DNA of 64,000 nt, taken from Streptomyces sp. NBC_00510 (GTDB taxonomy: Bacteria; Actinomycetota; Actinomycetes; Streptomycetales; Streptomycetaceae). This document shows positions 25,956 through 34,014 of this stretch, in pieces (the stretch's first letter is position 1; each line of letters opens with the position of its first letter). The notes beneath the pieces are model-generated. The model was given only the letters and a program-made list of their open reading frames with translations. It was not told where the DNA came from and did not search any database. Made by a program: the position numbers and the translations under genes. The stretch covers positions 6,904,501 to 6,968,500 of the forward strand of contig CP107851.1 of assembly GCA_036013505.1 (NCBI GenBank), given 5' to 3'.

Positions 25956-26537
25956 ATGGCCGGCGCGATGCGCAAGATGGCGGTCTACCTCGGCCTCGTG
26001 GAGGACGACGGGTACGACGGCCCGGGCTTCGACCCCGACGACGAGTTCGAACCGGAACCCGAGCCGGAGCGCTCCCGCCGACCGCACCAGTCCCATCAGC
26101 CACCACATCAGACACAACCGGAGGAACCGGCACGCATCGTGCATGCCCCGGCCCCCCGGGAACCACGGATCGCCGCAGTGGCATCCATCACACAAGAACG
26201 CCATAGCCTGGAGAAGAACGCGCCGGTGATCATGCCTAAGGTCGTGTCGGAACGAGAGCCGTACCGGATCACGACACTCCACCCCCGGACGTACAACGAA
26301 GCCCGTACGATCGGGGAACACTTCCGCGAGGGCACGCCGGTGATCATGAATCTGACGGAGATGGACGACACGGACGCGAAGCGACTTGTCGACTTTGCCG
26401 CCGGGCTGGTCTTCGGGCTGCACGGCAGCATCGAGCGGGTGACGCAGAAGGTGTTTCTGCTGTCGCCTGCTAACGTCGATGTCACGGCGGAGGACAAGGC
26501 CCGCATCGCCGAGGGCGGGTTCTTCAATCAGAGCTGA
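25956..26537 (+). CDS. sepF: Z-ring membrane anchor SepF
   Basis: 193 residues. N-terminal amphipathic helix MAGAMRKMAVYLGLVEDDG for membrane binding, an acidic/Pro-rich linker, then the SepF globular domain (ITTLHPRTYNEARTIGEHFREGTPVIMNLTEM ... RLVDFAAGLVFGLHGSIERV). SepF tethers FtsZ to the membrane; actinobacteria lack FtsA, so it is the principal anchor. ATG follows GAGAGGA. The 63-base gap before it is A/T-rich for this genome and may hold a promoter. Confidence 0.96.
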   Translation: MAGAMRKMAVYLGLVEDDGYDGPGFDPDDEFEPEPEPERSRRPHQSHQPPHQTQPEEPARIVHAPAPREPRIAAVASITQERHSLEKNAPVIMPKVVSEREPYRITTLHPRTYNEARTIGEHFREGTPVIMNLTEMDDTDAKRLVDFAAGLVFGLHGSIERVTQKVFLLSPANVDVTAEDKARIAEGGFFNQS

Positions 26538-26599
26538 GATACGCAACCGTACGAAACCGGCCGTGAGGGCCATGGACGAGCAAGGGAGAGGGAAGCGCG

Positions 26600-26890
26600 A
26601 TGGACATCGCACTCCAGGTGCTGTGGATCGCGCTGATGTGTTTCCTGCTCGTCCTGATCTTCCGGTTGGTGATGGACTATGTTTTCCAGTTCGCTCGATC
26701 GTGGCAGCCTGGGAAGCCCATGGTGGTCGTCCTGGAGGCCACCTACACTGTCACCGATCCGCCACTCAAGCTTCTGCGGCGGTTCATCCCGCCGCTGCGT
26801 CTCGGGGGCGTGGCGCTCGACCTGTCCTTCTTCGTATTGATGATCATCGTGTACATCCTGCTCACCGTCGTAGGGGGCTTGCGAGGATGA
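26600..26890 (+). CDS. ylmG: YggT/YlmG-family membrane protein
   Basis: 96 residues with two membrane spans (about 4-26 and 68-93) joined by a basic loop FARSWQPGKPMVVVLEATYTVTDPPLKLLRRFIPPLRLGG, the hallmark of YggT proteins. It lies between sepF and divIVA as in many Gram-positive bacteria. The role is unclear; a link to division or polar growth is suggested by the position. ATG preceded by GGAGAGGGAAG. Confidence 0.92.
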   Translation: MDIALQVLWIALMCFLLVLIFRLVMDYVFQFARSWQPGKPMVVVLEATYTVTDPPLKLLRRFIPPLRLGGVALDLSFFVLMIIVYILLTVVGGLRG

Positions 26891-26936
26891 CCGATGCGGG
26901 CTCCCGATATGTCGACGATCACGTTGAGGTGAAGAG

Positions 26937-28157
26937 ATGCCACTGACCCCCGAGGATGTGCGGAACAAGCAGTTCACGACCGTCCGCCTCCGAGAAGGCT
27001 ATGACGAGGACGAGGTGGACGCCTTCCTCGACGAGGTCGAGTCGGAACTGACGCGTCTGCTCCGTGAGAACGAGGACCTGCGCGCCAAGCTGGCCGCGGC
27101 GACCCGTGCCGCCGCCCAGAACCAGCAGCAGGGCATGCGCAAGCCCGAGCCGCAGGACGGCCGCGGTCCCGGGGCCCCCGTGCCCGCCGCCATATCCGGA
27201 CCGCAGCCGGTACCGCCCCAGCAGATGGGCGGCCCCGGTCCCCAGGGACCCGGCAGTGGCCTCGCCCTGCCCGCCGGGCCCAGCGCACAGCAGGGCCCCG
27301 GTCCGATGGGCCAGGGTCCGATGCAGGGCGGTCCCATGGGTCCCGGCCCGATGGGTCAGGGTCCTATGGGTCAGGGCCACATGGGCCAAGGCCCGATGGG
27401 TCAGGGTCCGATGGGCCAGGGCCCGATGCAGGGCGGTCCCATGGGTCCCGGCCCGATGGGCCAGCACGGCCAGCACCCCATGGGTGGTCCCGGTCACCCG
27501 ATGCAGCAGCAGGGCCCCGGTGGCGACAGCGCCGCCCGTGTGCTCTCGCTCGCCCAGCAGACGGCCGACCAGGCGATCGCCGAGGCGCGCGCCGAGGCGA
27601 ACAAGATCGTCGGCGAGGCCCGCAGCCGCGCCGAGGGCCTCGAGCGCGACGCCCGGGCCAAGGCCGACGCCCTTGAGCGGGACGCGCAGGAGAAGCACCG
27701 CGTGGCCATGGGCTCCCTGGAGTCCGCCCGCGCCACGCTGGAGCGGAAGGTCGAGGACCTGCGCGGCTTCGAGCGCGAGTACCGCACGCGCCTGAAGTCG
27801 TACCTGGAGAGCCAGCTGCGTCAGCTGGAGAACCAGGCCGACGATTCGCTCGCCCCGCCGCGCACCCCCGCGGCCGCGTCCCTGTCCTCCGGTTCCGGAG
27901 GCATGGGCGGCACGATGGGCGGCGGCACCATGGGCGGCATGGCCACGGCCGGTGCCGGCACCATGGGCGGCGGCCAGGGCTACGGCGGGCAGGGCATGGG
28001 CGGCGTCGGCGGGCAGAACCCGACGTACGGCGGCCAGCAGCAGATGTCTCCCGCCATGACGCAGCCGATGGCACCGGTGCGGCCGCAGGGGCCGGCGCCG
28101 CTGCAGCAGGCGCCGACGCCGATGCGTGGGTTCCTGATTGACGAGGACGACAACTAG
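26937..28157 (+). CDS. divIVA: Polar growth determinant DivIVA
   Basis: 406 residues. N-terminal membrane-curvature domain (LTPEDVRNKQFTTVRLREGYDEDEVDAFLDEV) with first coiled coil to about residue 60; a Pro/Gln/Gly/Met-rich low-complexity insert (about 65-195) containing GPMGQ repeats; a long second coiled coil (about 195-280); then a Gly/Met-rich tail. DivIVA directs tip extension in hyphae. ATG has GAGGTGAAGAG upstream. It is followed by a strong hairpin terminator. Confidence 0.97.
   Translation: MPLTPEDVRNKQFTTVRLREGYDEDEVDAFLDEVESELTRLLRENEDLRAKLAAATRAAAQNQQQGMRKPEPQDGRGPGAPVPAAISGPQPVPPQQMGGPGPQGPGSGLALPAGPSAQQGPGPMGQGPMQGGPMGPGPMGQGPMGQGHMGQGPMGQGPMGQGPMQGGPMGPGPMGQHGQHPMGGPGHPMQQQGPGGDSAARVLSLAQQTADQAIAEARAEANKIVGEARSRAEGLERDARAKADALERDAQEKHRVAMGSLESARATLERKVEDLRGFEREYRTRLKSYLESQLRQLENQADDSLAPPRTPAAASLSSGSGGMGGTMGGGTMGGMATAGAGTMGGGQGYGGQGMGGVGGQNPTYGGQQQMSPAMTQPMAPVRPQGPAPLQQAPTPMRGFLIDEDDN
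27300..27489 (+). repeat. In-frame GPMGQ repeats inside divIVA
   Basis: Codons about 122-184 repeat GPMGQ/GPMGP/GPMQG units of five residues (15 bases). At DNA level a 38-base segment is repeated exactly at 27318-27355 and 27423-27460, 105 bases apart. Such an array can slip and change length, so the length of the DivIVA linker may vary between strains. Confidence 0.85.
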
Positions 28158-28177
28158 TCGCCTGCGGCTTGCGTGAC

Positions 28178-28222
28178 AGGGCCGGGCCCCCAGGGAATCG
28201 CTTCCCTCGGGGGCCCGGCCCT
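28178..28222 (+). terminator. Strong hairpin terminator after divIVA
   Basis: 20-base-pair stem (28178-28197 with 28202-28222, one bulged C on the right) with loop TCGC, starting 20 bases after the divIVA stop. Confidence 0.85.
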
Positions 28223-28350
28223 TTGGCGTGCCTCTTGCGGCCCGGTGGTTGTGTGCGGGTCCGTTGCGCCTGCGGGCGGCTGCGCCGGGCTGCCCGGTTG
28301 TTGTGTGCGGGTTGTTTGCGCCTGCGGCGGGCATCCCCCGCCCTCCCTCC

Positions 28351-28381
28351 CTCCCCCAGCCTTCGGCCGGGGGGACCCCCA
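28351..28381 (+). repeat. 31-base repeated element, copy 1
   Basis: Begins CTCCCCCAGCCTTCGGCC and ends in a G-run, GACCCCCA. The core can fold on itself (five G-C pairs, an A-C mismatch, then G-C pairs around TTC). Such elements are common between genes in Streptomyces chromosomes. Confidence 0.8.
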
Positions 28382-28544
28382 TCCGGCGCGGTTGGTGCGG
28401 GCCTGCGCGCGTGCGTGGTGGGCCGGGGGCGGGGCCTGCGGGGCTGGGCATTCTGGACCGCATATTTATGTGCATGGCGGGCGGTCCAGGTCCTTGCTGT
28501 CTGTGCCGCACAACAAATACACGTCAGCGTCCAGAACGCCCTCC

Positions 28545-28575
28545 CTCCCCCAGCCTTCGGCCGGGGGTGCCCCCA
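28545..28575 (+). repeat. 31-base repeated element, copy 2
   Basis: Same orientation as copy 1, differing only near the 3' end (GGGGGTGCCCCCA instead of GGGGGGACCCCCA). Confidence 0.8.
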
Positions 28576-28721
28576 CATCCCCCGCCCCCTCCGTATCGAG
28601 CGGCGGCCAACGGCCGGTGGGGGGTGAGGAGCCGGTCCGGGGTTGCCGCAGGTGCCTTACTCACCCCCACCGGCCGTCAGTTGCCCCAACTCGCGGGAGG
28701 GGGTGTGGCGGGGTGTGCCCA

Positions 28722-28752
28722 TGGGGGTCCCCCCGGCCGAAGGCTGGGGGAG
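28722..28752 (-). repeat. 31-base repeated element, copy 3
   Basis: Exact reverse complement of copy 1. Confidence 0.8.
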
Positions 28753-28803
28753 ACGAGCGGGGGACCCGGTGCCGAATACTGCGGGGGTAAACCGCGAGCG
28801 CTG

Positions 28804-28834
28804 TGGGGGTCCCCCCGGCCGAAGGCTGGGGGAG
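28804..28834 (-). repeat. 31-base repeated element, copy 4
   Basis: Reverse complement of copy 1, 51 bases beyond copy 3 and in the same orientation as copy 3. Confidence 0.8.
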
Positions 28835-28955
28835 TGCGCCGGCGCGGCCCCGACCCCACACCAACGGAGCGCAGGCCCGCACCGACCGCGCCGGGCAATC
28901 GGGCGGGAGGGTGGGTGGACGCCCGCCGCAAGCGCAAACGGCCCGCGGACGACGA

Positions 28956-28990
28956 CGCCCTCCGCCCACAGGGAACGTGGGCGGAGGGCG
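28956..28990 (-). terminator. Hairpin terminator after ileS
   Basis: 14 perfect base pairs (28956-28969 with 28977-28990), loop of seven bases, 27 bases beyond the ileS stop on the minus strand. Confidence 0.8.
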
Positions 28991-29016
28991 GCGTGTGGGG
29001 TGCGGCCCCGCGGGGG

Positions 29017-32000
29017 TTACCGCTTGCGGAGGTGGAAGGTGAGGCCGAGGGCCTCGTCGGTGAAGGCGGGGCCGTAGCCCTCCTCCGGGGCGCCGGAGGC
29101 GAAGTCCGTCGCGAGGACCTCGTCCGCTACGAGCCGCGCGTGCTCGGCGAGGGCCTCCGCCAGTTCCGCGTCCGCCGCGGCCCAGCGCAGCGCGATGCGG
29201 TCCGCGACGTCCAGGCCGCTGTTCTTGCGGGCCTCCTGGACGAGCCGGATGACGTCACGGGCCAGGCCCGCGCGGCGCAGCTCCGGGGTGATCTCGAGGT
29301 CGAGCGCCACGGTCGCGCCGGAGTCGGACGCGACGGACCAGCCCTCCCGCGGGGTCTCCGTGATGATCACTTCCTCCGGCGACAGGGCGACCGGCTCGCC
29401 GTCCACGAGGACCGACGCGTCGCCCTCGCGCAGCGCCAGCGACAGCGCCGCCGCGTCGCACTCGGCGATGGCCTTGGCGACGGCCTGGACGCCCTTGCCG
29501 AAGCGCCTGCCGAGGGCGCGGAAGTTGGCCTTGGCCGTGGTGTCGACCAGGGAGCCGCCGACCTCGCTCAGGGACGCCAGGGAGGCGACGTTGAGCTCCT
29601 CGGCGATCTGCGCCCGCAGCTCCTCGCCCAGTGCCTCGAAGCCCGAGGCGGCCACCAGGGCCCGCGAGAGGGGCTGGCGGGTCTTGACCCCGGACTCGGC
29701 ACGCGTGGCGCGGCCCAGCTCCACCAGGCGGCGTACGAGGGCCATCTGGTCGGACAGGACGGGGTCGACCAGCGCCTCGTCCACCGTGGGCCAGCCGGCC
29801 AGGTGCACCGACCCGGGGGCGCCCGGGGTGACCGGGACGACCAGGTCCTGCCAGACGCGCTCGGTGATGAACGGCACCAGCGGCGCCATCAGCCGGGTCA
29901 CCGTCTCGACGACGTCGTGCAGGGTGCGCAGCGCCGCCTTGTCGCCCTGCCAGAAGCGGCGCCGCGAGCGGCGCACGTACCAGTTGGACAGGTCGTCGAC
30001 GAAGGACGAGAGCAGCTTGCCCGCGCGCTGGGTGTCGTACGACTCCAGGGCGTCGGTGACGTCCCGCACGAGCGCGCCCAGCTCGCCCAGCAGCCAGCGG
30101 TCCAGCAGCGGGCGGTCGGCCGGGGCCGGGTCGGCCTCGCCCGGGGCCCAGTCGGAGGTGCGGGCGTACAGGGCCTGGAAGGCGACCGTGTTCCAGTACG
30201 TCAGGAGGGTCTTGCGGACGACCTCCTGGATCGTGCCGTGGCCGACCCGGCGGGCCGCCCAGGGCGAGCCGCCGGCCGCCATGAACCAGCGCACGGCGTC
30301 GGCGCCGTGCTGGTCCATGAGCGGGATGGGCTGCAGGATGTTGCCCAGGTGCTTGGACATCTTCCGGCCGTCCTCGGCGAGGATGTGGCCCAGGCAGACC
30401 ACGTTCTCGTAGGCGTTCCGGTCGAAGACCAGGGTGCCGACCGCCATCAGCGTGTAGAACCAGCCGCGGGTCTGGTCGATCGCCTCGGAGATGAACTGCG
30501 CCGGGTAGGTGCCCTCGAAGAGCTCCTTGTTCCGGTACGGGTAGCCCCACTGCGCGAACGGCATGGAACCCGAGTCGTACCAGGCGTCGATGACCTCGGG
30601 CACGCGCACGGCCTCGGCGGAGCACTGCGGGCACGCGAAGGTGACGTCGTCGATGAAGGGCCGGTGCGGGTCGAGGCCGGTCTGGTCGGTGCCGGTCAGC
30701 TCCGACAGCTCGGACAGCGAGCCGACGCAGGTGAGGTGGCCCTCCTCGCAGCGCCAGATGGGCAGCGGCGTGCCCCAGTAGCGGTTGCGGGACAGCGCCC
30801 AGTCGATGTTGTTGTTGAGCCAGTCGCCGAAGCGGCCGTGCTTGACCGCCTCCGGGTACCAGTTGGTGCGCTCGTTCTCGCGGAGCAGGGCGTCCTTGAC
30901 CGCGGTCGTGCGGATGTACCAGGACGGCTGCGCGTAGTAGAGCAGCGCGGTGTGGCAGCGCCAGCAGTGCGGGTAGCTGTGCTCGTACGGCAGGTGCCGG
31001 AAGAGCAGCCCGCGCGCCTGCAGGTCGTCGACGAGGGCCTCGTCGGCCTTCTTGAAGAACTGGCCGCCGACGAGCCCCAGGTCCTCCTCGAAGGTGCCGT
31101 CGGGGCGCACCGGGTTGACCACGGGCAGGCCGTAGGCGCGGCAGGTCTTGAGGTCGTCCTCACCGAAGGCGGGCGCCTGGTGGACCAGGCCGGTGCCGTC
31201 CTCGGTCGTCACGTACTCGGCGTTGACGACGAAGTGCGCGCCCTCCATCTCCACCAGGTCGAAGGGCCGGTCGTACGTCCAGCGCTCCATCTCGCGGCCG
31301 GTGAAGCTCTGCCCGGTGGCCTCCCAGCCCTCGCCGAGCGCCTTGCCGAGCAGCGGCTCGGCGACGACCAGCTTCTCCCGGCCGTCGGTGGCGACGACGT
31401 AGGTGACGTCGGGGTGGGCGGCGACCGCGGTGTTGGAGACCAGCGTCCAGGGGGTGGTCGTCCACACCAGGAGCGCGGCCTCGCCCGCGAGCGGGCCGGA
31501 GGTGAGCGGGAAGCGCACGTAGACCGAGGGGTCGACCACGGTCTCGTAGCCCTGCGCCAGCTCGTGGTCGGACAGGCCCGTGCCGCAGCGCGGGCACCAG
31601 GGCGCGACGCGGTGGTCCTGGACCAGCAGGCCCTTGTCGAAGATCTGCTTCAGCGACCACCAGACGGACTCGATGTACTCCGGGTCCATCGTCCGGTAGG
31701 CGTCGTCGAGGTCCACCCAGTACCCCATGCGGGTGGTCAGCTCGGCGAAGGCGTCGGTGTGCCGGGTCACGGACTCGCGGCACTTGGCGTTGAACTCGGC
31801 GATGCCGTACGCCTCGATGTCCTTCTTGCCGGAGAAGCCCAGCTCCTTCTCGACGGCGAGCTCGACCGGCAGGCCGTGGCAGTCCCAGCCGGCCTTGCGG
31901 GTCACGTGGTGGCCCTGCATCGTCTTGAAGCGCGGGAAGACGTCCTTGAAGACGCGGGCCTCGATGTGGTGCGCGCCGGGCATGCCGTTGGCGGTGGGCG

Positions 32001-32145
32001 GGCCTTCGTAGAAGACCCATTCCGGCTTGCCCTCGGTCTGCTCCAGGGAGCGGGCGAAGACCTTGTTCTCCTGCCAGAACGCGAGCACCTCGTGCTCGAG
32101 CGCGGGCAGGTCGACCTGGGCGGGGACCTGGCGGTACTGCGTCAT
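29017..32145 (-). CDS. ileS: Isoleucyl-tRNA synthetase IleRS
   Basis: 1042 residues, class I synthetase. The HIGH-type motif is at 49-60 (PPTANGMPGAHH); catalytic core GWDCHGLPVELAVEK; editing domain in the middle; KMSKH loop in EDGRKMSKHLGNILQPIP; anticodon-binding domain and C-terminal extension follow. The length and motif style are those of the eukaryote-like (type 2) IleRS, which in other bacteria is linked to mupirocin tolerance; that is inference here. ATG at 32145 with CGGAGG six to ten bases upstream. Controlled by a T-box leader. Confidence 0.96.
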   Translation of the reverse strand: MTQYRQVPAQVDLPALEHEVLAFWQENKVFARSLEQTEGKPEWVFYEGPPTANGMPGAHHIEARVFKDVFPRFKTMQGHHVTRKAGWDCHGLPVELAVEKELGFSGKKDIEAYGIAEFNAKCRESVTRHTDAFAELTTRMGYWVDLDDAYRTMDPEYIESVWWSLKQIFDKGLLVQDHRVAPWCPRCGTGLSDHELAQGYETVVDPSVYVRFPLTSGPLAGEAALLVWTTTPWTLVSNTAVAAHPDVTYVVATDGREKLVVAEPLLGKALGEGWEATGQSFTGREMERWTYDRPFDLVEMEGAHFVVNAEYVTTEDGTGLVHQAPAFGEDDLKTCRAYGLPVVNPVRPDGTFEEDLGLVGGQFFKKADEALVDDLQARGLLFRHLPYEHSYPHCWRCHTALLYYAQPSWYIRTTAVKDALLRENERTNWYPEAVKHGRFGDWLNNNIDWALSRNRYWGTPLPIWRCEEGHLTCVGSLSELSELTGTDQTGLDPHRPFIDDVTFACPQCSAEAVRVPEVIDAWYDSGSMPFAQWGYPYRNKELFEGTYPAQFISEAIDQTRGWFYTLMAVGTLVFDRNAYENVVCLGHILAEDGRKMSKHLGNILQPIPLMDQHGADAVRWFMAAGGSPWAARRVGHGTIQEVVRKTLLTYWNTVAFQALYARTSDWAPGEADPAPADRPLLDRWLLGELGALVRDVTDALESYDTQRAGKLLSSFVDDLSNWYVRRSRRRFWQGDKAALRTLHDVVETVTRLMAPLVPFITERVWQDLVVPVTPGAPGSVHLAGWPTVDEALVDPVLSDQMALVRRLVELGRATRAESGVKTRQPLSRALVAASGFEALGEELRAQIAEELNVASLASLSEVGGSLVDTTAKANFRALGRRFGKGVQAVAKAIAECDAAALSLALREGDASVLVDGEPVALSPEEVIITETPREGWSVASDSGATVALDLEITPELRRAGLARDVIRLVQEARKNSGLDVADRIALRWAAADAELAEALAEHARLVADEVLATDFASGAPEEGYGPAFTDEALGLTFHLRKR

Positions 32146-32420
32146 CGGATTCTGCCTCCGGCGGACACGTCGCGTGCGTATTCCGTCGGAGGGACGAGAG
32201 CACGTGCTGTGACTGCTCCCGCGGTACCACCCTCCTTGGCTGCGGACGGGCCCTCGCGGGCTCGCTCCGCAACCCCCTCATTGGGGTCGCGCTACCGGGT
32301 CTACTCGCCCTCGCGGGCTTTCTTCCGGCGGCTCCGGGGTGATCTTCACGTCGCGCACACCCCCGGGCTTCCACCGTCCCCGGGTCGCTATGGGCTGCGT
32401 ACGGCGCTACTCGTCCCCTT
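32146..32420 (-). promoter_or_regulatory. T-box riboswitch of ileS (translational type)
   Basis: Reading on the minus strand: a short stem I from 32418 (GGGG, then AGTA at 32411-32408) to 32336 (CCCC) carries a loop with GAAG followed by the specifier ATC, an isoleucine codon (32343-32341). Further on is the conserved T-box AGGGTGGTACCGCGGG (32233-32218); its TGGT (32229-32226) would pair with the ACCA end of uncharged tRNA-Ile. Near the gene, CCTCCGACGGA (32192-32182) can pair with TCCGCCGGAGG (32165-32155), 10 of 11 positions, hiding the ribosome site. I see no terminator hairpin with a T-run, so control is probably at translation, as known for actinobacterial ileS leaders. Confidence 0.93.
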
Positions 32421-32440
32421 CCACGCCTTTCGCTCCGCCC

Positions 32441-32470
32441 AGTGTAAGGGGCCGCGGGGTGCCGTGTCGG
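32441..32470 (-). promoter_or_regulatory. Promoter candidate for the ileS leader
   Basis: On the minus strand, CCGACA then about 18 bases then TACACT (32446-32441); the start would fall near 32434, just before stem I of the T-box. Confidence 0.45.
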
Positions 32471-32674
32471 CCGGGTTTCCGCGGGGAGCCGGTGTGACCC
32501 GAATGGCCCGGTCCGCACCCTGTTACCCGTTGGTACCGGAATACCTCGTGGAGAGCTGGGCACAACGGATGCAGACCTGCCTCCCGACCCGGCACGGCAG
32601 GCGGATCAGGCGGCGTGCCCCGTTGCCGCGGGTCCGGAGTCGATTTATCGTTCCGGCACGATTCGCGAGCAAGA

Positions 32675-32687
32675 TCACAATATGTGA
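32675..32687. promoter_or_regulatory. 13-base palindrome before the H1-like/DksA gene
   Basis: TCACA-ATA-TGTGA, arms fully symmetric, 14-26 bases before the ATG at 32701 and in an A/T-rich patch that also looks like a -10 (CAATAT). Could be an operator overlapping the promoter. Confidence 0.4.
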
Positions 32688-32700
32688 AGGGGCCTCGGCC

Positions 32701-33894
32701 ATGGTGGGGAAGAAGACCACCGTCACGAAGAAGACGACGGCGAAGAAGACGGCACCGGCGGCCGCCTCCGCGGCCCGCAGGAGCGCCGCGCCCACCGCGC
32801 GGAAGGCGGCGGCCAAGCGCCCGGCCAGGGCCGCGTCCCCCGCTCGCAGCGACACCGCCACGGCCGGCGAAGGAGCGGCCGAGGGGAAGCGGACCCCCGC
32901 GAAGCGGGCGGTCCCCCGTACGTCCGCGCCGCCGGAGAAGGCGGCGCCGGCCACCAGGACGACCGCGAAGAAGGCCGCGGCCGGGAAGAAGGCGCCCGCG
33001 AAGAAGGCTGTCGTACGCAAGGCGGCACCCGCCGCGAAGAAGGCCGCGGCGCCCGCCGCGGGGAAGACCGCGGCCAAGGCCGCAGGAAAGAAGGCGGCCG
33101 TGGCGGAGGAGACGACCAAGGCGGCGTCCACACGGAAGACCGCGGGACGTACCGCGAGGAAGACCGCGCCTCCCGCCAAGAAGGCGGTCACGGCGGCGGA
33201 GAAGCCCGCGAAGGCGCCGGCCGCGGCGAAGAAGGCCGCGCCCGCGGGGAAGGCCGCGAAGACGTCCAAGACCGCCAAGACCGCCGGTACGGCCGCGACG
33301 GCCGCACCCGCGAGGACCGCGAAGACCGGCACGACCCCCGCCCGAGCGGCGGCGAAGACCACGAGGGCCACGAAGGCCACGAAGACGGGAGCCAAGACGG
33401 TGGCAGCGAAGAAGACGGCGGCCGGTAGGGCCGCGGCAGGGGCGTCCGCCTCCGCGGTCCCCACGGCCCGCATCGCCGAGGCGACGGGCGTCGTCGCCGC
33501 GGGCGACCTGGCCGTACGGCCCGACGAGGAGCCGTGGTCCGAGGAGGAGGTGGACGCGGCACGCGCCGAGCTGCTGGCCGAGATGGACCGGCTGCGGTCC
33601 GAGATCTCCACCTCCGAGGACGCCATCACCGGGCTGCTGCGCGACTCGGGCGACGGGGCCGGCGACGACCAGGCCGACACCGGCACCAAGAACATCACGC
33701 GCGAGCACGAGATGGCGCTGACCGCCAACGCCCGCGAGATGCTCGCGCAGACCGAGCACGCGCTGGAGCGGCTGGACTCCGGCACGTACGGGCTCTGCGA
33801 GTCCTGCGGCAAGCCGATCGGCAAGGCGCGGATGCAGGCCTTCCCCCGTGCGACGCTCTGCGTGGACTGCAAGCAGCGCCAGGAGCGCCACTGA
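32701..33894 (+). CDS. Histone-H1-like tail fused to a DksA/TraR zinc-finger domain
   Basis: 397 residues. Residues 1-265 are Lys/Ala/Thr/Pro-rich (repeated KKA, AAK, TAKK), like the DNA-coating tails of H1-type bacterial histones (Hc1, HupS C-terminus). Residues about 280-397 are a TraR/DksA-type domain: coiled-coil helices (EEVDAARAELLAEMDRLRSEIS) and a four-Cys zinc finger, C366-x2-C369 and C387-x2-C390. DksA-like proteins act on RNA polymerase; the tail suggests nucleoid binding. ATG at 32701 with GAAGGGG upstream. It precedes lspA and rlu genes. Confidence 0.9.
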   Translation: MVGKKTTVTKKTTAKKTAPAAASAARRSAAPTARKAAAKRPARAASPARSDTATAGEGAAEGKRTPAKRAVPRTSAPPEKAAPATRTTAKKAAAGKKAPAKKAVVRKAAPAAKKAAAPAAGKTAAKAAGKKAAVAEETTKAASTRKTAGRTARKTAPPAKKAVTAAEKPAKAPAAAKKAAPAGKAAKTSKTAKTAGTAATAAPARTAKTGTTPARAAAKTTRATKATKTGAKTVAAKKTAAGRAAAGASASAVPTARIAEATGVVAAGDLAVRPDEEPWSEEEVDAARAELLAEMDRLRSEISTSEDAITGLLRDSGDGAGDDQADTGTKNITREHEMALTANAREMLAQTEHALERLDSGTYGLCESCGKPIGKARMQAFPRATLCVDCKQRQERH

Positions 33895-34014
33895 CCGCGG
33901 ACACCGGGGAATCGCGGGGCCCGAACGCCCGCAGCCCCGCTGTTCGGACGTATGTGCCGTAACCTCGTCTGCGTCAGGATCCGGACTGGCGCAGATCAGG
34001 GCTGAAGGACTCAC

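Larger units (their letters stand above)
28223..28955. repeat. Gene-free island of nested inverted repeats between divIVA and ileS
   Basis: No credible gene in this stretch: frames are open on both strands but give mirrored low-complexity peptides and no ribosome sites. Instead there are nested inverted repeats. From outside in: TTTGCGC.. (28315-28332) with 28921-28938, 17 of 18 matching; CCGGCGCGG.. (28383-28408) with 28869-28894, 25 of 26 matching; 31-base elements (next entries), two in each orientation; and a central pair (28610-28628 with 28660-28677, one bulge). Smaller pairs lie at 28446-28458/28529-28541 and 28453-28461/28481-28489. Possibly two opposed copies of a repeated element, a large hairpin RNA, or a transcription barrier between two convergent genes. 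Confidence 0.75.

Noticed and set aside
27300..27489. CRISPR-like regular repeats
   Set aside because: They are in-frame amino-acid repeats of DivIVA without spacers.
28228..32700. Open frame of about 1490 codons on the plus strand before the H1-like/DksA gene
   Set aside because: It runs antisense through ileS and its T-box; only the stretch from ATG 32701 has a ribosome site and a domain.
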